A stretch of DNA of 64,000 bases. Origin: Dirofilaria immitis. Its lineage: Eukaryota; Nematoda; Chromadorea; Rhabditida; Onchocercidae. The translations under genes and the position numbers were made by a program. Positions 26,762 to 42,773 of the stretch are shown here, piece after piece. The number at the start of each line of letters is the position of its first letter. Position 1 is the first letter of the stretch. The stretch spans positions 2,170,001 to 2,234,000 of the forward strand of contig JAKNDB010000107.1 of assembly GCA_024305405.1 (NCBI GenBank), written 5' to 3'. Under the pieces are notes generated by a model that was given only the letters and a program-made list of their open reading frames with translations, was not told the DNA's origin and ran no database searches.

Positions 26762-28904
26762 CAATATTAAGTAGCATCTGAAGGAGATCATAACTAATCA
26801 TTTGAATTTAAATGTTATTTAATTAAGGGAAGATTCGGCTGCAAGCAAAACGACATAAACATCTTGCTATATCAATATCAATAATTTCAGTAGAAATAAA
26901 ACAATAATATCAACTTTGTATTTGAAAAGTAAAAAGCGTTGTCACCAACAATTCGGCACTGTTGATAAGTTATGGAAGTAACAATTTGGCATTACTGACT
27001 ATTCACGGAAGTGACAATTTGGCACTGCTGATAAGTCATGGGATTGTTTATGCATCATTCAATTTAGAAATAATATAATAAAGTTTACTCTCGAAATTAT
27101 TCCTTTATCAAGCATTAGCATAGAATTAAGAAAAGCTTGTATATAAATCATTCCAAGTAGATCGGATGAATATAATAAATAATCAAATGAATAAATCATT
27201 TAATATTTGAAAAAATAAAATTTCATCTAAATTTTCAAAAACTCAAATATCAGCGATAGGATAGGAATGATGAATTTTAAGTTGATCAGAAATTGAGGTC
27301 AATCGGAGATCTTCGATCATAACACCACCGATGTATTTTTCAATTCTACCATTTTTATCATTCATTCAATTTGTTATTGCATATTAATCGAATAACTATT
27401 TTAATGTTTATTATGAATTATTGAACAACAAGCATATCATAATAGGCTGAATTAATTAAGCGCCAAAATTATCTGACAAAATTCAACCTATTTTTTTTTG
27501 TTATCAGATATACCTTATTACTATAGTATTTAAAAAAAAAAAAAAACTTTACATATTCCCTTACCTGATTACTATACCTTCTTAGATTATTATATCTCAT
27601 TTTATACAGTTTGTAATAGCTTTAAATAATAGCAAAAAATTTTTATGAATCGATTGAAAATATTTCATAAAAAAAAAGGAAAAAAGTTATCTATCATTTT
27701 CAAATTTGTCGAGATTTAAATAAAAGTAATGTAGTAAGAATATAAGTTGCATATTATTTGCAACTTTGTGGCTTATCTGAAGTAAAAGAAATAAACTTGC
27801 TATCTCTTTACTCCCTCTTTGTTCGAGATTGAGTAAAGAAATAGATTAAGGAATCTTTTGAAAACTCTGCTAAATATCATTTTGATAATTAGATTCAGCT
27901 AATATTTCTAATGAATCCAAAAAAATACTAGCTTTGAAAATAATCTCGAGTCAAGAATTTAAGGGATTAGAAGAGAAACATTTTTATTCAAAAAGATTAG
28001 AATAATATTTTGACTAAGCGGACTTGTTTTAAGATTTAGGAAAGAAAAATAGGATATTTAAATATCCATTGAGGTTAAGAGTAGCTTTTAATTTTATGAG
28101 ACAGGAAGAAGAGTAATAGTTGGCCAAGAATTGAATAAAAGGCACTATAATAGCTTGGCCATATAAAAATTAATGGAGACAGAACAGATGTGCGAACATT
28201 CCGAATCAAAAAAAAAAAAGAAAGGCAAAACAAAATTGGTTCTGGTTTTGGTTCTCAATTGCTTTTCGTTTTAAAAAAAAAAAAAAGTACTGAAAAACCT
28301 ATGCGTATGGTGATTCAACTATATATCATGATAATAGTCGCTCGTCATCTGAAAAATCGGACGATAAAAATCCATTCAAATTCTATAAAGGATTTCATGA
28401 TTTTTTAAAGATATAAACTCATAATATTATTTCATGGAATGATGCAAGCGGTCAACAATTAAACTTATCCAAATAGAATGATCAGTTTCAGAAATTCCGA
28501 TATGATTAATACCGATTCTCATTTATTGTGGCACAGCAGATCTAGTGATTCTTAAGGGCTTTTTAATTTCATTTCATAACTATATCGTATGAGTAATGTT
28601 TATTAAAGTAATAAATCTATATGCTAAAAATTTATGAAATATTGAAAAGCTCTAAAGATATTTTGGATCAATAATTGAGAACACCTCATGCTTATCATCA
28701 AAATGTCATGCTTATCATGGTTAAGCTGACTGTAAGTAATTACCTGAGTAAGTAAAATTAAGCCATTATTAAAATGAGAAGTAAAAGTGCTAACTTCTGC
28801 TCACTTCTCATATAATTTGGTTCTTTTATTACTTTTCTTTTCTCATTTTTTCAGTTATTCGTAATCTTCGTATTGATTTTGAATAAAGAATTTTGAAAAC
28901 AATA
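26762..28904. other. AT-rich intergenic DNA
   Basis: It contains a three-copy repeat at 26940-27048. The remainder is unremarkable, with no supported gene. The frame at 28190-28408 plus is low-complexity at its start and has no family resemblance. Confidence 0.45.
26940..27048. repeat. 33-37-bp tandem repeat, 3 copies
   Basis: Three copies of a unit like GTGACAATTTGGCACTGCTG followed by ATAAGTCATGGAA, with substitutions. Confidence 0.75.
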
Positions 28905-29224
28905 ATGAAACCACTCGTATTAGTGTTTATTATCGGTAAGATTTAAAGATACAGTTTGTTATTTGTACGTTTAATATTGGAATAATACCGTTCAGAGAAT
29001 TTGGCTTCATGATAGCGCATCGGTATTAATAAGTTAAACGTTAAATTATTTAATTATTTAGAGCTAAATCCTTTAAAACCATTCGAAAACAAATCATATC
29101 TTTTACTGAATTCTATAAGCAAGCTTCAATTTTCTGTGGCGCACCTGCAGCGAAGGGAAATTGGGATGCTTTATCTTCAAAAGTTTACAAGAGTGTCGCA
29201 ACGGTTCTGCCTCCAACATTTTAA
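28905..29224 (+). CDS. candidate small gene, three exons, function unknown
   Basis: Candidate exons are 28905-28935 (ATG start, GTAAGA donor), 28996-29022 (TTCAG acceptor, GTATTA donor) and 29062-29224 (TTTAG acceptor, TAA stop). The last two fit each other in phase 2 and read through residues such as AKSFKTIRKQ, SIFCGAPAAKGNWDALSSK and VYKSVATVLPPTF. That composition is balanced and unlike the neighbouring AT-rich DNA. The first exon ends in phase 1, so it fits only if one base is missing (for example in the AAA after the ATG) or if the true first exon lies elsewhere. I do not recognise the protein. It is convergent with the MYST gene, with stop codons about 140 bp apart. Confidence 0.45.
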
Positions 29225-29361
29225 TATCATAATGCAATATCAATTTGTGAAAATTATACTTGAAACATATGAGAGTGAAAATATGCCTTTTCACATCAAG
29301 CAACAGGTGAGACGTATTTTTATATTTAATTTTTTCCAAAAAGCATGAGATTTTATATATA

Positions 29362-33352
<3,991 letters not shown>

Positions 33353-34175
33353 ACTGAAAAAAAAGAAAAAATATTATACAGATCCTTTACTACATGAAGA
33401 ATATAATTTTATAAAAATGCGAAAAAAATTTTAACATATGGATATAATATAAGCGTGAAAAATCACGCAAATGTCAAATTCACAGAAAACAAAAAATAGC
33501 GACTATATTTTTTAAAGATCAAAAGAAAAAGAAAAGTGATTTATAATAAATAAAGCGTGAATAAACTAGATTAAAATATCAATCAAAAGCAAAGATACAT
33601 AAATAATATAATATAAAACCGTAAAAACCAAAAAAATAAATTGAAAAAATATGAACCAATTTAAACTATCTAAAGAATGATTTAAAAAATAAAAAAAGGG
33701 TAAGCATAAAGAAATGAAATAAATGAAAAGTATAAGAAAATTATTTAGGAAAGTTTTATCATGTAACAGCAAAAGAAGTACCATATATACTCACTACGAA
33801 ATGATTGCCGTTATTACCTATATCTTCCATTCAGAATATCTTTAACAAAAAAAAAAAAAACAAATGTTTTCGCATTTCGAATATAAGCCTATTACAAGCT
33901 GTTCCGAGAAATGCATGAGATAGTTTGCTAAAACCTATGTCCATCTCCAACTCTCGGTATATCTCGGGTTCACATTAGTCTGGAGTTCGAGGTATTTTTT
34001 GTTTCAAGTTTTAATTGATTAAATAACAATCGTAGAGTTTGATTCATCTGTGCTCTAATCTTTGATTTGTGTTTTTCCGTTCATGCTAAATTTCGAATCA
34101 AACTGATATAAATAAGAAGCAGAGAACAAATTTCAGATCTATTTTTCAGCTTAACGTGTTTTTGAAACAAATAAG
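33353..34175. promoter_or_regulatory. shared 5' region of the MYST and MIC26/27-like genes
   Basis: The two start codons face away from each other across 823 bp. On the MYST side a TTTTTTTTCAG acceptor ends one base before the ATG (CAG at 33354-33356). On the other side ATTTTTCAG lies about 27 bp before the ATG at 34176. Both look like candidate spliced-leader trans-splice sites. No specific promoter motif is claimed; the middle part contains a somewhat less AT-rich stretch near 33890-34000. Confidence 0.5.
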
Positions 34176-36311
34176 ATGGATGAAACGTTGGAAAAGATCA
34201 AATCTTCTATTGAACGTTGGTGGACAGCAGTTAATGCTGATAAACGACCCAAACCAAATCCGGCACGAATGGTTACAGTTGAGGAAGTAAGCTCATTTGA
34301 AATCAGATCAATTCCCTGTTGTTCATTTTTATTCTAATTATTCTCTCATACGTTCTGATGATGGTTAGTATGGTATAGTTAATTGTCTAATGGAAGTATC
34401 GGTTATTTAATCTTTCTATTCAATTTATATATTGGTTAAATTATAATTATTTTGAGCTGGTAAATCTTACCATTTTATTGCATTGTTTGTTTGTTTGTAT
34501 TTATTCTAAATTTTCTAAGTTATCTGCCTTGTGCAAATTTAGCACTGTTCAGCTGATAACAATAATTATGACAATTCATCTTAGGTTGGATTTCATGAGA
34601 GTATCTAGCATTATAGTGTTTTTTGAATATAATACTGACGATGGGCGTAATATATTAAAAGCTTACAGTTGCCGATGTATCCAGATGAGACGCCATATTA
34701 CAAGGAAGTCGAAGAGCTGCCAATGCCAGTACAAAGGAAATGGCGCTGTTACGGAAAGCCGCTCTAAAACACTTTGGAGATTTAGGGGTAAATTTTTCGA
34801 CCCCACTTCGCAGAATTTGCAAAAATGTTAATATTTTTGAAATGTTGGAATAAATGCGGGATGAAGCACAAATAGATCAGTAAGGGAAATTAAAAGTAAA
34901 TTTATGCAATATTGTAATAGAACGCTCCATCATTTCAAGTCTTGTTGCTCGAAATTTAAACTGGAAACATTCTTAACATCTCATTAGCATCGACATTTTT
35001 TTCATGTATATTATCTTTTAAATAATAATGAAATTTTATGGCATTTAATGGAGAAAAATGAGCATTTTATTGAAGAAATTATAAATAATGAGGAACTGGA
35101 AACATAAGAATGCTATGGCATGCACAGTTTCTGTTTCTGCTTTTTTTTCACAGAATGACATCAACTTTTCATTCAAGAATATGCGTTTTTACTTATTTAA
35201 TCATGTGATAATATATAGAACAAAATGTTTTGCAGGAGTCCTATCTCAGTGCTGAGGAAAAGTCAAAAGAGATTTTTAATTCTGCTCGGGGTTAGCTCTT
35301 TGAATAATTTATAGTGCTTTATATTATTTCCAAATCTTAACATATTTTTGAATAATAATGTTAATAAAACTGCCAAAAATTTTTTTCTGAATGCGCATTT
35401 TTCATAAAAAAACGTATCCAACTTTTTGTCTTATTTCCTGATTTGTTTATGGAATTGTTTTCAATTGCAGAATTTAAACAATTTTTGCAAGAAGATTATG
35501 GAGTATTACCAAAAGCTGTTGCAATTACCGTTGGTGGTCTTACCGGTTTCTTTTTGGTATGAAAAAGTTAGTTTCTAATATTATTATAATTCTAGGAAAT
35601 CAAATTAGAGATTTTCGAGATGTTGATTATTTGCTAGCCATTATTTTCGTTTTGAAATCTACAGACATTACACGCTGAATTATCAGCTTTCAGCATGGTA
35701 TAAGAATGCTAAATATCACATTTTCAAATTGAAGTTTCAGATCAATGTTTCGCAGGTTTTTGTATTCTGGAATTGGTTTATTAACAATGACTGCATTTTG
35801 CTATCCATATGAAACAATTGCTATTACCCGCACTGCAGTTGAGCACAGTAAAATAGCCTGGAATGATTTTGTTAAATGTAAGTGTTTTTCTGTATATTAT
35901 TAATAATGCGTTGTCAATTTTGGCGTGAAGTACCATTTAATGAGAGATGACCTAATTCTAAATGACAGACTTCATTTTTATTTCAAATGCTGCAATATAT
36001 GTTCATACAGTGAGAAGTTCGTTTTGCCTTAGAAATGGGTGAAATACTGGGATCGGCACAAGTTATAATGGATTGCGGAATAACGTCTGCTGTAGTGTAT
36101 TTTTATTTTCCAAAAACGAAAATTGATTAGAAGAGGACATTAGAAATTCTTTTATTTCAACAAATTCATTTATCTCATCTTCAGACATTTGCAATGGTCT
36201 GATAAACAAAATCTTTTCTAAAATAATGGTGATATATTATTTTCAGCACCTGAACCTCCCGTGTATTCTCCTACTCGAGCGAATAAACCTCCCGCTTCCA
36301 ATTCAGAATAA
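34176..36311 (+). CDS. MICOS subunit MIC26/27-like (apolipoprotein O family, MOMA-1-like)
   Basis: Exons 34176-34286, 34669-34787, 35236-35290, 35471-35556, 35741-35877 and 36247-36311 give about 190 residues. The N-terminal part (RMVTVEELPMYPDETPYYKE) resembles the family's entry segment. Two hydrophobic stretches follow, AVAITVGGLTGFF and FLYSGIGLLTMTAFCYP, the latter matching the APOO/APOOL hairpin ending in a conserved CYP. The C-terminus is Pro-rich (SPEPPVYSPTRANKPP). These proteins act in cristae junctions of the inner mitochondrial membrane. Exon 34669-34787 is one base short (near 34711-34715): YKEVEE before and ANASTKEMALLRKAAL after are in different frames. Exon 4 ends in phase 0 while exon 5 needs phase 2, so a small exon or missing bases lie between. 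A possible AATAAA overlaps the stop at 36307-36312. Confidence 0.8.
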
Positions 36312-37714
36312 ATACTTTTAGAAAAATGATAGATAACTAATATATTCACGCGGTAATTTCTAAATCATTGCTGTAGGTCAAATGTGTGAATTTAAAATAT
36401 GCCACGAACTATGTCTTTAACTGAACTGTCCGTTTTGTTATAGCTATAATAGCTATATAGCAAAATTGTTTTTATGTTCAACTTATTTTAAAATTTAGAA
36501 ATCATATCGGTCAATGACGGCAATGTTAAAAATACAGACTGAATAATTCATGGATTTTTAGTGCTGCATAAGTTTTTTTCATAGAGATCTCGCCCTCGCT
36601 GTGATGATGATCGTCCAGTCAAATAATAATTTTCCATCACAGCCATTATGAAGTTGTATTACCTATAATCTATATTGGTGAATAAATTAACTCCTTCGTT
36701 CCTTTTAATTCCTTTTTTTCGTACGTATACATTTTATCCCTTTTATATAAAAAATAGTTTTTGTGGACATTATAAGAATTGGTAGTGATATTACATATAT
36801 AAATAAATTTCCACTATATATATATATATATATATCCTTATAGAGGTAAAAAAAGTAGTCCATTTTGCTAGGGCACATCATTAGATCGAGGAATGTTGAA
36901 TATGTTCCCTTTTATGTCATTAAAATATTCCGTATGAAAAGTTAGCCAATAGAGATGAATTAAATACAGTAACATCAAAAGTACCTGTTACTCAAGAAGC
37001 CTTCATCACATCACATATGGCTTCAATTATACCATCATTAATTATTTCGTGAGATATACCAGTAAATAAATATAATACGGAAAGAAAATTTCCGAAAAAA
37101 AAGCAAATTTCTTGCAAGTCATTTTTTTTCTTTCAAATGCAGCAAAATTTATTGATAATTCAAATAAGAAAGAAAGAATTTAGAGGCATCTCTGGTGCCT
37201 AGCACAAAAATCACAAGAAAAAAAAAGACAAAATTTTCACTTGCATCCAAAAAATCTATCTGAAAAAATCCATGCACTGCCTGGCACCATCATTTTATGA
37301 GTGGAGAATTTTGAATTAGAAATTTTTCTTTAAATAGCAAAAATTTATGCAGAAATTGTTAAGAGTACAAAAATTTCTAGCATAATACTTCTCTTATTCA
37401 AAATCTTTTTTTTATTGATGAAAATAGAAAAGGGAAACGATAGAATGAAATGGATTTTCCTTTTTCTTTTTTTCTTTCTAAAACTTAAATATTTCATACG
37501 AATACATAAAAAATAATTATAATAGAATCGGCAGATAATTGTTAGATGCAAGTGAGCATTTCAAAAAAAAAAAAAAAGTTTGAGAAACAAAGAATAAGAA
37601 AATTGAGAAAGCACTTGGAAGTGTGGATATTTATCAAAAAAAAAGAAGGATGATGTCATTTCTAAATTATCACTTAATAATCTGTTCCCGAGAAAACATT
37701 TAAATAATTGTGCA

Positions 37715-37790
37715 TATGTATGTATATATGTGTATGTATGTATGTATGTATGTATGTATGTATGTATGTATGTATCGTATGTATGTATAA
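37715..37790. repeat. (ATGT)n tetranucleotide microsatellite
   Basis: Near-perfect TATG units with one CGTATG interruption. Confidence 0.9.
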
Positions 37791-38781
37791 TATAAATGAT
37801 TAAACGTACAACAAATATTAAATTAAAACAGTAAATAAATCCGTTGAACGGGTAATCAACATTTTCTTAATATAAAAAAAAAAGAAACAAACAAAAAAAT
37901 TAAGCATATATAAATGAATAATCTTAGCAATAAGGGCATGTACAATGATTAAGATATCTAGGAAATGTTAACAATTCACGAATGATAATAATAATTATCA
38001 TGTTATAAAATAAACATAAGCAGTTATTGATTGAATTAATTGAAAAATTTTTACAATAATTTTTAACTAAAATTATTTATAAAAATTATATTTGAAAATT
38101 TGATAAAAATATTTTAAATGGTTTATCAATGAATGTACAAGCCCCTGTATATAAATGCCAAGTTTATCCGGCAGCAATAACAGAAATTCTCCCATATAAG
38201 CAAAATATCCGGGATCAATATTGATTGATCAATATTAATTAATAATAAATGCAAGAAAAGAGAGGGAGAGAGGAAGAAAGAGAGAGAGAGAGAGAGAGGA
38301 AAGAGAAGTAATATGTAAGAAATTGGAACAGATGAAAAATCAAAATTTTGATAAATTTCCACAAATAATGATAAAAAGAATAAAAGAAAACAAAATGATG
38401 ATAAACCATAAACCAATAAAAAAATAAATTTTTGTTTAATTTAAAAAATACAAAAATAAAATGCGAACGAATGGAGAAGAGCTTAATTAAAATGTATCAA
38501 ATTAATTGTTCAGATTAATTGCTTTAATCAAATTTAAATTTTGATAAAATTTTAGATAAAAAGAAAAGGAAAATAAACAAATGGAAGATAAGAATATGGC
38601 AGGATCTAATTAGCAGTACTGTATATTATTCATATAATTTACTTCCAATTTTTATAAAATAAAAATAAAATAAAATGATGAAAGAACGGTGTATATTTGT
38701 AGAATTATGCATTAATTTTTATTTTTGTTTCATTTTTAATCAATTAATTTGTAATTTAATTAAATACCAGATAAGATTATC

Positions 38782-38818
38782 AATGATTTATAGTATCATA
38801 TTGATACTATAAATGATT
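38782..38818. repeat. 37-bp palindrome (hairpin-forming)
   Basis: Arms of 17 bp beginning AATGATTTATAGTATCA with one mismatch around a 3-bp centre. It lies between the convergent genes. It could form a cruciform; no terminator role is claimed. Confidence 0.7.
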
Positions 38819-39272
38819 AATATGAGGCATTATTGAGAATAAACTATCATTCATCAAAAAAAAAAAAAAGCTAAACATGACCCCATCTTGATTCATTCGT
38901 TGAAACAGATGGCAAAAAGGTGTCCTCTGATTTCAATTCCACCAGCTAAGATGATGGAAATGAAAATCACAGGAAAAGAGGATATAAGAAAATGAAGTAT
39001 GAATATTTCGAGGAAGTATTTATTCTATTATTACAACGATTCGAGAATACTCTATCAAATACTACTATTCTGATATCAACATCTATATCAACTTTCCTAA
39101 TAGACTATGAATTGACGTGAAGTAAACTATAAGAACCACGGAAAAATGTACCAAATTTTAGTAATGATATCTCATATCAATTCGATTATCAAAGCAATTT
39201 GATAAATCTTGAAATGAACAAATTCAAATCATATTATTAATTTCAAATCAAATAATCTCTTTCTTGTTTTAT

Positions 39273-39383
39273 ATTATTATTACTATTATTATTACTATGA
39301 CTATTATTACTATTATTATCACTATTATTATTATCATTATTATTGTTATTATTATTATTATTATTACTATTATATTATATTAA
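39273..39383. repeat. imperfect TTA/CTA triplet tract
   Basis: A run of TTATTATTACTATTATTATC-type triplets. Confidence 0.85.
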
Positions 39384-40116
39384 AACGGAAAAATTTTATT
39401 TATGTTAAATATCATAGCATAACTAAAAGCCAAATTAAATATAAGCATCAAATTTTAATCGAAAATGTTAAATATAAAAAATGCGGTAAATTTTAGAATA
39501 TTACTCGATTTAATCTATCTCCCCGTTCTTAATCAATTAGATGGAAAAAATAAAAAAAAAAAAAGTTCATAAATAAAATTCGTAAATAAACAGATAAAAA
39601 AAAAACAAACAGACTAGTGATAAAAGAGAAGTGTTCTATCATTCAACGAATCAATTAAATATGAATTATTCAAGAAAAAAAAAAAGAAAAAACGGGAAAG
39701 ATATATTCTTACTTATTATTTGTATTATCAATAACAAATCTTCGATTAATATTAAAAAAAAAGAAATAATAAAAGTTTTGTTTTCATTTAAAAAAAAAAA
39801 CAAATAAATGAAGTGTTTATTTATTTCCTGAGATATGATAACATGTCACATAATTTAAACAAAAAGTGACAATGTTTTTTTCCTTTCCTTTTTTTCTTCT
39901 CTTCAAAATTGATATATTAATTTTAATTAAAAATTAATATTAATATATATGCCATAATTTATTTATTTATTTGTTTATTTATTTTGATTATTTCATTGTT
40001 GGTTTCTTTCCTTTTTCTTTTTCGATGATTCAATTTTATGAGAAATTTGGCTAAAGTTTTAAAATGATATAATTAATTGATAATAATAATAATACTATCA
40101 TTTTATAATGTGATAA

Positions 40117-42725
40117 TTATTGAGGCCGATCACAGACTAGTCGTTCTCGTTCTGCTATTGTCGCACTACATGTTGTCATAAAAGCATTGGCATTATTTAA
40201 TGGCCGTATAATTGAATCTCGATATATTGCATTTAACGGCATACCACGTCTATTCCGATCTGCACATCGAATCTTTCTTAATGGATCTACAAAATTATTC
40301 ATAATTTTTTTTTTTATTAAAACTTAAGAAAAGAATAATAATAATAATAAGTTAGATAAATGAATAAATTATAGCATTTTCAATAAAGATCAAATTTTAG
40401 AAAAATTGCGAAGTTTCATAATAAATTCTATTAAATTATGAATTTAATAATATATTCATTTGTAACTTCAAAGTAACATATATTTAAAATGTGGCAGAAA
40501 ATAACGACAGATAAATTTCTATAACTTTCATCATTATGCAAATCAAATTTTGACATCTTATCTTCAGATTATTATTAATTAATATGGAATCAATTAACAT
40601 CCTCTATCAAATAAAATCAGAAATTAAAATGAATTAGAAACTTAAAATCATACTATTGAAAATATTAGAAAGATTTTAGAGAAATTATTTGTGCTATCCT
40701 AAATCTATTTTAAACTTGTTCCTGATGTATTAAAAAAAAATGAACTTAGTGTAATCACTTAAATTGCTTATCAATTTACTGAAATAATTACTTAAGTCAA
40801 ATCATATCAATGCTGCTTCTGTATCTCTACTTAATTAGTAATGCGATTTGTTGGAATAAAAATATCTGAAGTAGAATTCCTAGATATAATTATCATGGAT
40901 TCAAATTTTGATTAATGTTAATCTCAAAAATGGTGATACTGTCATCAAAAAAAAAATCAGATGTAGTTATTTAATAAAAATAAAGGATCTTTGTATGATT
41001 CAATATCATTCGACAATTTACTATTAATATGAGCACCGATAATAACAACTTTTCTCGAAATAACAGAACGGATGATGATGATCACCAATTTAAATGTATG
41101 ATGCAACTACTAATGAAATATGATTCAAATAGCCTGATATATAAATCAAATCGAGCATTTCAAAAATTCAAGGTGTAATTTTTTTTTTTTTGATAGCTAA
41201 ACTAAAATGGATGAAGAAAAAGGCCTTGTTTGTTGAGTAATTAATTATCTCTCAATTAATTATTAAACTATAAATTTCTAATGATTATTATTATTATTAA
41301 TTAACTTTCAAATGTTCCATATAATTTGATGAATATAATATTCGTTTATATTATGCTTGAAGCAAATCAAAATATTTAATGGTAATGATTGATATACATA
41401 CCTGTTTTGTTATGGATAAACCATAAAGTCGCTACAAATGCGACACCAAATGCGAATGATATAATAGCGATTATAATAACAATATAAAGTGGAATACCAT
41501 CTAAATGACATTCTTCTTCTTTTTCAATGCTTTTTCAACTGCTACGGCACATACTTTTGCACATTTTGAATCTAAAAATATAATATTCATTTTTCTTTTA
41601 TAAAATTTAAAAATTATGAGAATTTTCAATTTAAATTTTAAAAAGTTTACCATATGCAACATTGATAAGATTATCATCATTATCAGCGATTAATTCATCC
41701 GAAATTGATGTATCATCATAATCATCCAATGATGGTTCACTAGCATTTGCCAAAAGAATACGGATCGTAGAAGTTGAAGTGACTGTTACTGCTCGTTGTA
41801 GATAAGGTTCAATCCAAGTTGGTAAATGTCGTCTTTCACCGGATACCGGTGAACAAAACGATGCTTGTGGACACTATAAAATTATATCAATTTAATTAAA
41901 AATTTATATTCATCAAAATTTCTTAATTAATTTCAACTTTTTTATCAATTTAAAATTTGGGTAAAAATTCATGAAATATGAGAAATAGTATATCTTCAAT
42001 TTAATTAACTTATTAATTGTATAAATCATGTACAATTTAAAATTAATTAAGCATTTACACTATTATTAAGAAATATGTTGTTTTGAATTTAATTAAATCA
42101 TAATCAGTAGCTTTAATATTTATCATTCTAGTTCATTTCAAATAACATTTTTATCTTTGATAATTTTAACCATCATGTACAATTGTAAACTAATCAAGGT
42201 AATAAAAATAATAATTACATATCTAGCAAAACTTTATGATCTATTCATCTATGATAAATCATTAAATGTATTAAGTATAAACTTATTATGACGATACTAT
42301 ATATACAACATGATAAATACAGATTACAGCACAGTATGATAAATATTCGAATAGGAATACTGGAATACTCGAAAAGAAAAGTATAATTTCTATATGAAAA
42401 CAGTAACTTCTTAAGATTAGCAAATATTTGAGAAGATGACTACTATCTTCATCTCAGATCAAATTTAACAATAATTTAACCGCTTATGTCTGATAATATT
42501 GCAAAAAAAAAAAATGTGACCTTGTTGTTTTTAATGTATCAAAAAAAAATTGTGACCTTGTTGCTTTTTAACTTATCAAAAAAAAAAAAGAATTAATCGG
42601 ATGATTGACAATTTTTAGGAAAAAAAAGCATAGTGACCTTTCCATTACTATCACAAAAAAAAATTACTAATAAAAAGAAAGTATGTTGAATGATAATTAA
42701 TAAAATATGTAAAAAAAATGAAGAG

Positions 42726-42773
<48 letters not shown>

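Larger units (their letters stand above)
36312..40116. other. intergenic region between two convergent genes
   Basis: It holds the 3' ends of the MIC26/27-like and ZP genes. Contents: (AT)n at about 36817-36835, a (TATG)n tetranucleotide tract at 37715-37790, a GA tract near 38270-38300, a palindrome at 38782-38818 and a TTA/CTA triplet tract at about 39273-39383. No additional gene supported. Confidence 0.5.

Noticed and set aside
34478..34831. 117-residue plus-strand frame overlapping the MIC26/27-like exon 2
   Set aside because: It is in another frame from the conserved exon and runs through intron sequence.
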